Shown here piece by piece: positions 1 to 6,073 of a stretch of DNA of 10,038 nt. A model generated the notes under the pieces. It did not search any database, was not told the DNA's origin, and saw only the letters and a list, made by a program, of their open reading frames with translations. Location: positions 1-10,038 of the forward strand of contig CAZFPO010000107.1 of the NCBI GenBank assembly GCA_964521105.1. Direction: 5' to 3'. The first letter of the stretch is position 1. Each line of letters begins with the position of its first letter. Source of the stretch: JAQUGA01 sp964521105. GTDB lineage: Bacteria; Bacteroidota; Bacteroidia; Bacteroidales; WCHB1-69. The position numbers and the translations under genes were made by a program.

Positions 1-62
1 CACTTTTTTACTTCGGAAATTTAAACCTTATTCCACAAAATATTTAGTAATGCCAAAAAAAA

Positions 63-70
63 TAACTTTG
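63..70 (+). promoter_or_regulatory. Bacteroidota-type -7 promoter element for the alkylation-repair homologue
   Basis: TAACTTTG is an exact match to the Bacteroidota -7 consensus TAnnTTTG. It lies 48 bp before the ATG at 119, which predicts a leader of roughly 40 nt. The -33 position has only a weak TTTA-like match (about 42-45). No Shine-Dalgarno sequence is visible before the start codon, as is usual in this phylum. That transcription starts here is inferred. Confidence 0.55.
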
Positions 71-118
71 TTGTAAGCTTTAAAAATAGCCCAATAAAAA
101 ATATTAAAAACATTAATC

Positions 119-820
119 ATGATAGCAACCGAAATATTAAAAGAATTAGAAAACTACGGTGAAGAGAGTATTAAAAAAACATTAATAAAACATGGTGCAA
201 AAGAACCATTTTTTGGGGTAAAAGTCGAAAATTTAAAAAAAATTGTCAAAAAAGTAAAAAAAAATCACACTTTATCACTTGAATTATATAAAACAGGAAA
301 TTCTGATGCGATGTATTTAGCTGGATTAATAGCCGATGAAACACAAATTACCGAAGCACAACTTGATGAATGGATTGAAAACGCCTATTGGTATTATTTA
401 AGTGAACACGCTGTTCCTTGCGTTGCAGCCGATACAAATTATGGACTTGAAATTGGAATGAAATGGATAAAATCAAATAAGGAGCATATCGCATCGGCTG
501 GCTGGTCAACATTGACAAATATTGCTCGAATTGGAGCAAACATTGATGTTAAATTGTTTAGCAATTTACTTGACATGGTTGAACAAAACATCCATCAATC
601 GCCAAATAGAGTTCGCTACACCATGAACAATTTTGTTATAGCCTGTGGTACATTCATAAGCGAATTGACCGAAAAATCGATTACTATTGCTAATAAAATT
701 GGCAAAATTGATGTTGAAATGGGTGGTACTGCTTGTAAAGTTCCTTTAGCAAAAGAATACATTGAAAAAGCCAAAGTTCAAGGAATTATTGGCAAAAAAA
801 GAAAATCGGCACGTGCTTAA
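119..820 (+). CDS. DNA alkylation repair (AlkD-like, HEAT-like repeat) family protein
   Basis: This 233-residue protein belongs to the AlkD/COG4912 superfamily, whose characterised members are all-helical HEAT-like-repeat DNA glycosylases that remove positively charged 3- and 7-alkylpurines. The family signature is clear: a G-A-K-E-P-F-F-G-V segment at residues 26-34, the helix around YWYYLSEHAVPCVAADT (90-106), GWSTLTNIA (128-136), NRVRYTMNNFVIACGTF (163-179), and DMGGTACKVP-type residues VEMGGTACKVP (199-209). The C-terminus is a Lys/Arg-rich tail (GKKRK, 225-229). The length is normal for the family. Where B. cereus AlkD has Trp-x3-Asp (W109, D113), this protein appears to have W91-x3-S95, so the catalytic aspartate seems absent. 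I recall this YWY-LSE pattern as typical of a widespread subfamily. Glycosylase activity is therefore uncertain, and DNA binding or damage recognition is a safer description. The ATG is the first in frame after the promoter. The gene converges on the minus-strand neighbour, overlapping it by 4 bp. Confidence 0.9.
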   Translation: MIATEILKELENYGEESIKKTLIKHGAKEPFFGVKVENLKKIVKKVKKNHTLSLELYKTGNSDAMYLAGLIADETQITEAQLDEWIENAYWYYLSEHAVPCVAADTNYGLEIGMKWIKSNKEHIASAGWSTLTNIARIGANIDVKLFSNLLDMVEQNIHQSPNRVRYTMNNFVIACGTFISELTEKSITIANKIGKIDVEMGGTACKVPLAKEYIEKAKVQGIIGKKRKSARA

Positions 821-1950
821 ATTTTAAACTTAACTTTTTCGTAAGGAAATTCTTTCGCTAATTCGCCTGAATAATAAAAGTCGAATCCAACAGCACCAAA
901 TGTGTATACTTTATCGCCAATTTCGATGTGAGAGCCTCCAACCTGAGGATCGGCTTTTGGCACCGAAGCCGCATATCCAACATTGAAAAGTGTTGTTAAA
1001 ATTTCGGGTCTATCCGAAATATCAAAATGAGCTCTCTCCCACTGAACTTTAACTTGGTGTAAAAATAAGCCAGTGTACAAATATGAATAAAAATGATTAC
1101 GATAATCAACCAAACGGTTAAAACGAGCCGTAGTATAGTCTCCAATACCTTCGGGATAATCCAATAACTTTTCAAATTTTTTGTGAATATAAAATTCTGA
1201 AGTCGAATCCTTTAAACATTTTTCGATTTTAGCTCCTGTAAAATCTTTTATACCTGTAACTCCAAGCGAAAATTGATTCTCAACCGAAAGAACTTTATTT
1301 GGAGCAATATAACTTTTAAAAACTTCACGTTTAGAATTAAATAAACGAATTTGTTCGCCAATCAAACAACATACAATAAGTCGTGACTCCACACCACTTA
1401 GTTTAGCAGCACTGTCAATCAACGCTTTATCCTTAATTATGGAGTGTTTTAAAATGGTCCACTCAGGCACATTCATCCAAACAAAGCAGTTTGACAAAGT
1501 ATCTTTTTTCGCAATTTTAGTGTTAAATATCTCTTCTCCTCTTTTTATTAAATCGAGATACTCCTGATTTTCACCCAGTTTCATTTCAACAGCCGCTATC
1601 ATTTTTGAACCTAACGAAGCATCGTGAGAGTAAAGAAGACCATCGAGCATTAAGTTAGCATTAACTGGATAAAATTTACTAATAACCATTATCTTGTAAA
1701 AATCCATAGCTCGCTTGTTATCTAATCCAGCAAAATAGGTTGAATCGTTAAACACTCCATTTTCATCTTTATTTGCTAATTCTTGATATATTCTATCGTT
1801 TTTATCTACTCCACCTGGGTCGTTTGTAATTTTAAATTTTACAGCAAAGTAAACTGCAGTTAGTAAAAAACCATAACAAGCAAAACCGATAACAACAGTA
1901 TAAAGTGAAATCTTGCCAATTTTTTTTAACAATCGACTTCTATTACTCAT
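817..1950 (-). CDS. Membrane-anchored lysozyme/transglycosylase-like protein, function unproven
   Basis: The product has 377 residues. A basic N-terminus (RSRLLKK) is followed by one hydrophobic segment at about residues 13-36, consistent with a type II inner-membrane anchor and a periplasmic body. From about residue 175 the pattern resembles the lysozyme-like (GH23-like) fold. A hydrophobic helix ends in a candidate catalytic Glu, CLIGEQIRLF (195-204, E199). Next comes QFSLGVTGIKDFTG (226-239), positioned like the S-x-x-G-x-M-G-L-M-Q region of transglycosylases. Then LFNVGYAAS (321-329) resembles the A-Y-N-A-G motif. The family is widespread in Bacteroidota and usually annotated as hypothetical. 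The likely substrate would be peptidoglycan, but this is inference from pattern only. Residues 40-170 have no recognised domain. The stop codon overlaps the 3' end of the convergent alkylation-repair gene (817-820), with no room for a terminator between them. The start at 1950 is supported by the basic N-terminus plus membrane segment and by an upstream -7 element. Confidence 0.75.
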   Translation of the reverse strand: MSNRSRLLKKIGKISLYTVVIGFACYGFLLTAVYFAVKFKITNDPGGVDKNDRIYQELANKDENGVFNDSTYFAGLDNKRAMDFYKIMVISKFYPVNANLMLDGLLYSHDASLGSKMIAAVEMKLGENQEYLDLIKRGEEIFNTKIAKKDTLSNCFVWMNVPEWTILKHSIIKDKALIDSAAKLSGVESRLIVCCLIGEQIRLFNSKREVFKSYIAPNKVLSVENQFSLGVTGIKDFTGAKIEKCLKDSTSEFYIHKKFEKLLDYPEGIGDYTTARFNRLVDYRNHFYSYLYTGLFLHQVKVQWERAHFDISDRPEILTTLFNVGYAASVPKADPQVGGSHIEIGDKVYTFGAVGFDFYYSGELAKEFPYEKVKFKI

Positions 1951-1988
1951 AATATCAATACATTAAGTTTTAATTTTGAAATTTTGTG

Positions 1989-1996
1989 CAAAATTA
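1989..1996 (-). promoter_or_regulatory. -7 promoter element for the lysozyme-like gene
   Basis: Read on the minus strand this is TAATTTTG, an exact TAnnTTTG match about 38 bp upstream of the start codon at 1950. A TTG on the minus strand at 2014-2012 is only 15 bp further upstream, shorter than the usual spacing, so the -33 element is doubtful. The placement is consistent with transcription of the minus-strand gene. Confidence 0.5.
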
Positions 1997-2128
1997 ACTC
2001 TTTTTTTAATTCAATAATTAATTTACTAAAAAATTACTTTAGGTATAAGCTTAAATCCCAATCATTTTCAACTGGAAAAGAGGATTCTGTATCTGTTTCT
2101 AATATTAATATATAAGGACAACGAAATA

Positions 2129-2164
2129 TTTAGTGAACCTTAGTGCCTTCGTGTCTTCGTGGCA
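2129..2164 (+). repeat. Half copy of the 8-bp-unit intergenic repeat (right arm only)
   Basis: The segment contains GTGAACC followed by three 8-bp units of the form TTAGTGCC, TTCGTGTC, TTCGTGGC. It is closely related to the right halves of the two full elements at 2264-2325 and 2496-2558 but lacks the left arm (GCCACGAATACACGAAT type). It begins exactly where a short minus-strand open stretch (2037-2129) ends. Confidence 0.75.
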
Positions 2165-2190
2165 GTCAGAAAAAGTGATGTTTTTTTATA

Positions 2191-2251
2191 GAATTTCTAT
2201 GTGCCTTTGTGTTTTAAAAAATGAATTCCTATGTGCCTATGTGTTAAAAAA
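2191..2251 (+). repeat. Tandem pair of ~30-bp repeats with the GTGCCTTTGTG core
   Basis: The two imperfect direct copies are at 2191-2221 and 2223-2251. Each runs GAATT(T/C)CTATGTGCCT(T/A)TGTG and then into a run of A. The core GTGCCTTTGTG is the same 8-bp unit type seen in the larger elements next door, so this pair is probably a divergent relative. No coding function is visible. Confidence 0.65.
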
Positions 2252-2263
2252 AATCTATTCATC

Positions 2264-2325
2264 AAAATAGCCACGAATACACGAATAAATTTTGTGAACC
2301 TTTGTGCCTTTGAGCCTTTGTGGCA
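2264..2325 (+). repeat. Full copy 1 of an inverted, 8-bp-unit intergenic element
   Basis: The left arm GCCACGAATACACGAAT and the right arm TTTGTGCC-TTTGAGCC-TTTGTGGC are imperfect inverted repeats around AAATTTTGTGAACC. Both arms are built from the same 8-bp unit, (A/T)TTNGTGNC in one orientation, so a transcript could fold into a hairpin. It aligns to the copy at 2496-2558 with four substitutions and one 1-bp indel over about 62 bp. It contains no ORF. From memory, similar phrases recur between genes in Bacteroidota genomes, but a search is needed to confirm this. Confidence 0.8.
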
Positions 2326-2335
2326 GAAAATTTTA

Positions 2336-2445
2336 TTTACACAGTGTTACACAGATTACTAAAGCAATTGCACAGTGTTTCACAGTGTAAGACAAAGAAA
2401 AATCACAGTGAAACTCTGTGAGTATTTTGTGAAACATAGTGTAAA
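2336..2445. repeat. Nested imperfect hairpin (~110 bp) of CACAGTG-type arms
   Basis: The outer arms are TTTACACAGTGTTACACA (2336-2353) and TGTGAAACATAGTGTAAA (2428-2445), complementary at 15 of 18 positions. The inner arms are CACAGTGTTTCACAGTGT (2371-2388) and TCACAGTGAAACTCTGTG (2403-2420), also complementary at 15 of 18. The inner left arm is itself a tandem CACAGTGTTT/CACAGTGTAA. The region lies between the two full copies of the 8-bp-unit element. It could form a cruciform or a structured RNA; no coding role is visible. Confidence 0.75.
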
Positions 2446-2495
2446 TTTCCATCCCAAAAAGAAAGTTTTGCACAATGGAAAAATTTTAGCAACAG

Positions 2496-2558
2496 AAAAT
2501 AGCTACGAATACACGAATGAAATTTTGTGAACCTTAGTGCCTTTGAGTCTTAGTGGCA
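2496..2558 (+). repeat. Full copy 2 of the inverted, 8-bp-unit intergenic element
   Basis: Same architecture as the copy at 2264-2325: left arm GCTACGAATACACGAAT, centre GAAATTTTGTGAACC, right arm TTAGTGCC-TTTGAGTC-TTAGTGGC. The left-arm C-to-T change relative to the other copy turns one arm pairing from G-C to G-U, which keeps some folding potential. It has the same orientation as the other copy, about 230 bp apart, with the nested hairpin between them. Confidence 0.8.
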
Positions 2559-2623
2559 AAAAAACAAGTAGTCAATCTTATCTGGAACTTATATTTCTTC
2601 TATAGTTAAAAAAAACTGGAACC

Positions 2624-2650
2624 ATATAAGGCATATAAGGGAATATAAGG
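2624..2650 (+). repeat. Triple ATATAAGG short tandem repeat
   Basis: Three units, ATATAAGG, CATATAAGG and GAATATAAGG, follow one another with a 9-10 bp period. An isolated TATAAGG also occurs at 2111-2117, next to the half-copy repeat. The function is unknown. The near-helical period could allow same-face protein binding, but that is speculation. Confidence 0.6.
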
Positions 2651-2754
2651 TTTTGGATAAATTTTGTTTATCATTGCTTAGAATTTGAATCAACCGATGA
2701 TTAGCAAAGGTTAACAACATTCAACTGTTAAAAAGAATTTTATATACAAAAACA

Positions 2755-2781
2755 TTGTACGGTAAAATTTATGTACGTTTG
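2755..2781 (+). promoter_or_regulatory. Promoter of the ftsK-lolA-tamL-helicase operon
   Basis: TACGTTTG at 2774-2781 exactly matches the Bacteroidota -7 consensus TAnnTTTG. A TTG at 2755-2757, 16 bp upstream, is a plausible though slightly close -33 element. The predicted leader to the ATG at 2808 is about 20 nt. An inverted repeat TTAACA-N9-TGTTAA (2711-2731) lies just upstream and could be an operator, with no direct support. Confidence 0.55.
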
Positions 2782-2807
2782 TAAATTAGATTAAAACCGT
2801 CTGAGCT

Positions 2808-5372
2808 ATGGCAGGAAAGAATACCGTAAAAAATTCTACTAAAAATCAATATACCGACGATATAAAGCCCGAAAAAAAAAGCAAATCGACTAAATCAAGC
2901 CGTTTTGAGAGTTTTATTCAATTTTTAAAAAATGACCGAACACATCAAGCATTTGGAATTTTTTTACTTACATTTTCAATTTTTTTGTTCATTTCCTTTA
3001 TATCTTACCTATTTTATTGGCAAAACGACGACAATTTAATTGATTCTTCCGTTAATTCTATTCTCTTTGATTCATCAATAACGGTTCAAAATTGGATGGG
3101 TAAAATTGGCAGTTTATCTTCTTATATGTTTATTAAAAAAGGGTTTGGAATTCTTTCATTTGGATTTTTATTTCTATTTTTTATATATGGATTAAAACTT
3201 ACTTTCGACTACAAAATCTTACCATTAGTTCGCTCAACACTCTATACTTTTTTCTTTATTCTCTGGGGTTCAACGTTTTTAGGTTTTTTATTTTTAAATA
3301 GTATTTACAATATTGTAGGTGGTTCGTTTGGTTTTCAAATGAACATTTGGTTAATATCTATAATTGGACAAATAGGAACTATTTTATTTCTGATTGCCTT
3401 AGTTATAATTTTTGCAATCATTGAATTTAACGTATCATTTAAAGGCATGCTTGATAAACGAACAAGGGTGAAAACAAGCAATAACGTAGAAGAAGAAAAT
3501 GATGAAGATGAATTTTCAATAATTGAAGACACTGAAAACGCAAATGATGATGAGGAGGATGACATCATAGAAGATGGAATGCTCGATTTTGAGTTAAAAA
3601 CCATTGAAAAAAAACCTGAAGAAAAGCATTCGATACCACTAAAAACCGAAACCTCATCTACTCTTTTTGAAAATAAAACAAAACCAGAATTTGAAAATAA
3701 GACGGACATTTCGTTTGATGAAAAAAATGAAAAAATCAAATCTAAAGCATCTGATGAAATAAAAGGTGATGATGATTTTGAAATAATTATCCCCGATGAA
3801 GAGGAAACCATTGATTTTGAATCTTCCGATGAGATAGTTCATTATACTATTGACACAGAATATGACCCAAGATTGGATTTGGATTCCTATCAATTTCCAC
3901 CCATCGATTTATTAGTAGACTACCAGATAGATCAAGTAGGTGCAAATGTAAAAAATGAGGAATTGCATGCCAACAAAGATAGGATTATAGATACTTTAAA
4001 GAATTACTCCATTCAAATTGATAAAATTTCTGCTACCATTGGACCAACCGTTACTTTATACGAAATTGTTCCAGCTCCAGGTGTTCGAATTTCGCGAATC
4101 AAAAATTTGGAAGATGATATTGCTTTAAGTTTAGCTGCACTTGGTATTCGAATAATTGCACCAATTCCAGGCAAGGGAACTATCGGTATAGAGGTTCCTA
4201 ACTCAAACCCCGAAATTGTTCCAATGCGTAGTATATTATCCTCAGAAAAATTTGTAAATTCAAAATTCGATTTACCTATTGGAATTGGAAAAACAATTTC
4301 AAACGAAAGTTTTATATACGATTTAGCAAAAATGCCTCATTTATTGATGGCTGGAGCAACCGGACAGGGAAAATCAGTTGGATTAAATGCAATTATTGCT
4401 TCCTTAGTTTATAAAAAGCATCCTGCTGAATTAAAATTTGTGATGGTCGATCCTAAAAAAGTAGAATTAACTCTATTTTCAAAAATTGAACGTCATTATT
4501 TGGCTAAACTACCCGATTCGGAAGAAGCAATTATTACCGATACCAAAAAAGTTGTTCGCACGATTAACTCGTTATGTATCGAGATGGATCAACGCTACGA
4601 TTTACTTAAAGATGCTCAATGTAGAAATTTAAAAGAGTACAATGTAAAATTTATTCAACGCAAACTAAATCCCGAAAATGGGCACCGATACTTACCTTAC
4701 ATTGTTTTAGTGGTGGACGAATTTGCCGATTTAATCATGACGGCAGGAAAAGAAGTGGAAATGCCAATTGCCCGTTTAGCTCAGCTTGCCCGAGCTATTG
4801 GAATACATTTAATTATTGCTACTCAACGACCATCGGTAAATATTATTACAGGAACAATTAAGGCAAACTTCCCTGCTCGAATTGCTTTCCGAGTTACTTC
4901 AAAAATTGATTCACGTACAATTTTAGATACCAGTGGTGCCGAACAATTAATTGGTCGAGGAGATATGCTCCTTTCTACTGGTAACGATTTAATACGCCTA
5001 CAATGTGCTTTTGTCGACACTCCCGAAATTGAAAGTATTACTGAATTTATTGGATCACAGCGTGGTTATCCAAGTGCTCTTTTACTTCCCGAAGTGGCAG
5101 ATGAAGAAGCCGAAGGTATTGCCGATTTTGATATCGACGACCGCGATGCTATGTTTGTGGAAGCAGCTCGAATTATTGTGGCTACCCAACAGGGCTCAAC
5201 TTCGCTATTGCAACGCAAATTAAAACTGGGGTATAATCGTGCCGGACGAATCATCGACCAACTCGAATCACTTGGAATTGTTGGTCCATTTGAAGGCAGT
5301 AAAGCTCGCGAAGTTAGAATTAAAACCGAAATGGAACTCGACGAATTTTTACGAAATAATAATTTGGTATAG
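2808..5372 (+). CDS. ftsK: DNA translocase FtsK (FtsK/SpoIIIE family)
   Basis: FtsK is an ATP-driven, membrane-anchored hexameric motor at the division septum. It pumps chromosomal DNA and helps resolve chromosome dimers. This 854-residue protein has the full architecture. Four membrane segments lie at about 48-70, 110-133, 143-163 and 179-205. A strongly acidic, low-complexity linker covers about 226-350. The translocase alpha domain starts near 368, with YEIVPAPGVRISRIKNLEDDIA (418-439) typical of the family. Walker A is GATGQGKS (516-523), Walker B is IVLVVDEFADL (632-642), and ATQRPSVNIITG (671-682) is also diagnostic. The C-terminal gamma winged helix (about 775-845) includes LLQRKLKLGYNRAGRIIDQLE, expected to read polar guide sequences. 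An in-frame TGA at 2802-2804 fixes this ATG as the first possible start. It is the first gene of a tight four-gene run, with lolA 32 bp downstream. Confidence 0.97.
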   Translation: MAGKNTVKNSTKNQYTDDIKPEKKSKSTKSSRFESFIQFLKNDRTHQAFGIFLLTFSIFLFISFISYLFYWQNDDNLIDSSVNSILFDSSITVQNWMGKIGSLSSYMFIKKGFGILSFGFLFLFFIYGLKLTFDYKILPLVRSTLYTFFFILWGSTFLGFLFLNSIYNIVGGSFGFQMNIWLISIIGQIGTILFLIALVIIFAIIEFNVSFKGMLDKRTRVKTSNNVEEENDEDEFSIIEDTENANDDEEDDIIEDGMLDFELKTIEKKPEEKHSIPLKTETSSTLFENKTKPEFENKTDISFDEKNEKIKSKASDEIKGDDDFEIIIPDEEETIDFESSDEIVHYTIDTEYDPRLDLDSYQFPPIDLLVDYQIDQVGANVKNEELHANKDRIIDTLKNYSIQIDKISATIGPTVTLYEIVPAPGVRISRIKNLEDDIALSLAALGIRIIAPIPGKGTIGIEVPNSNPEIVPMRSILSSEKFVNSKFDLPIGIGKTISNESFIYDLAKMPHLLMAGATGQGKSVGLNAIIASLVYKKHPAELKFVMVDPKKVELTLFSKIERHYLAKLPDSEEAIITDTKKVVRTINSLCIEMDQRYDLLKDAQCRNLKEYNVKFIQRKLNPENGHRYLPYIVLVVDEFADLIMTAGKEVEMPIARLAQLARAIGIHLIIATQRPSVNIITGTIKANFPARIAFRVTSKIDSRTILDTSGAEQLIGRGDMLLSTGNDLIRLQCAFVDTPEIESITEFIGSQRGYPSALLLPEVADEEAEGIADFDIDDRDAMFVEAARIIVATQQGSTSLLQRKLKLGYNRAGRIIDQLESLGIVGPFEGSKAREVRIKTEMELDEFLRNNNLV

Positions 5373-5404
5373 TGATTGTTTAATTTTACATAAATCCATC
5401 AAAC

Positions 5405-6070
5405 ATGAACTCCATCAAATCCATTTTAAGCATCATTTTAGTGTTCAGTATTATTCTTTTATTCGCTCCTATCAAAACTTTAGGGCAAATTAACGATAAC
5501 TCAGCCGAAATACTAGATAATGTTGCGAAAAAAACCAAATCTTTAAAAACCATTAAAATAGCTTTTTTGTTTAAACACGAAAAAAATAAAAGTGTACAAA
5601 AATCGGTTAAAGGAAATGTTTTGGTTAAAGGAGATAAATACGTTTATTCTTTCGAAAATCAAGTAATTTATTGTGATGGAAAAACCACTTGGACTTACTC
5701 GGCAGAAACAAACGAAGTAACGATAAATCATGCTACAAACAATGCCGAAGAGGATAATATTAACCCAGCATATTTTTTAAACGATTACAAAATAAAATTT
5801 AAACCTAAACTAATTCGAGAGTCAATAATTAATGGAAAAACGATTCAAATTATCGATTTAACCCCTTTAAAAGCTCGCTCCTACTCACGAATACGTGTCG
5901 AAATTGACAAAGCCAAACAACAAATAGTTCAACTCACAATTATTGATAAAGAAGGTGATATGTTTGTTTATGTAATTACAAGTTTTGTTTCAAATCAAAC
6001 AATTAATGATACAGAATTTGTATTTGACCCCTCGAAATACAAAAATATTGAAATTATAGATATGAGGTAA
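5405..6070 (+). CDS. lolA: LolA-like periplasmic outer-membrane lipoprotein carrier
   Basis: LolA ferries lipoproteins released by the inner-membrane LolCDE complex across the periplasm to the outer membrane. This 221-residue product has a clear Sec signal peptide (basic start, hydrophobic residues about 7-22, probable cleavage near G27-Q28). The mature part matches the LolA half-barrel pattern: an ILDNVAKKTKSLKTIKIAF start (36-54), VKGNVLVKGDKYVYSF (68-83), the turn CDGKTTWTYSAETNEV (90-105), PAYFLNDYKIKF (121-132), and late beta strands with the VFDPSKYKNIEIID end (206-219). These are standard for Bacteroidota LolA, where overall similarity to the proteobacterial protein is low. It starts 32 bp after ftsK and ends 3 bp before tamL, whose lipidated product is a plausible cargo. 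The ftsK-lolA adjacency is, as I recall, common in the phylum. No promoter of its own is seen. Confidence 0.88.
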   Translation: MNSIKSILSIILVFSIILLFAPIKTLGQINDNSAEILDNVAKKTKSLKTIKIAFLFKHEKNKSVQKSVKGNVLVKGDKYVYSFENQVIYCDGKTTWTYSAETNEVTINHATNNAEEDNINPAYFLNDYKIKFKPKLIRESIINGKTIQIIDLTPLKARSYSRIRVEIDKAKQQIVQLTIIDKEGDMFVYVITSFVSNQTINDTEFVFDPSKYKNIEIIDMR

Positions 6071-6073
6071 AAT

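Larger units (their letters stand above)
1951..2807. other. 857-bp gene-free region between divergent genes, rich in repeats
   Basis: This stretch separates the minus-strand lysozyme-like gene from the plus-strand ftsK operon, so both promoters lie in it (1989-1996 and 2774-2781). There is no open frame of credible gene length. The central part (about 2129-2650) is almost wholly occupied by imperfect repeats and inverted repeats, listed separately. The flanks (about 1997-2036 and 2651-2750) are plain AT-rich sequence, apart from a short inverted repeat TTAACA-N9-TGTTAA at 2711-2731 ahead of the ftsK promoter. No transposase, tRNA or recognisable small RNA was found. Confidence 0.85.

Noticed and set aside
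1..118. 3' end of an upstream gene
   Set aside because: No convincing coding frame is visible on either strand in this short AT-rich leader; only the promoter at 63-70 is supported.
2129..2558. CRISPR-like array
   Set aside because: The repeats are unevenly spaced, vary in length and sequence, are built of 8-bp subunits, and have no uniform spacers or nearby cas genes.
1951..2807. Insertion sequence or integrated element
   Set aside because: There is no transposase or integrase fragment, and I could not find a pair of terminal inverted repeats bounded by target duplications.
3335..3893. Minus-strand open frames inside ftsK
   Set aside because: They are the Ser-rich and Phe/Ile-rich complements of the acidic linker and membrane-coding part of ftsK, with no promoter and no recognisable protein features.
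5005..5493. Plus-strand frames overlapping the end of ftsK and the start of lolA
   Set aside because: They are out-of-frame readings of well-supported genes, with no family resemblance and no start context.
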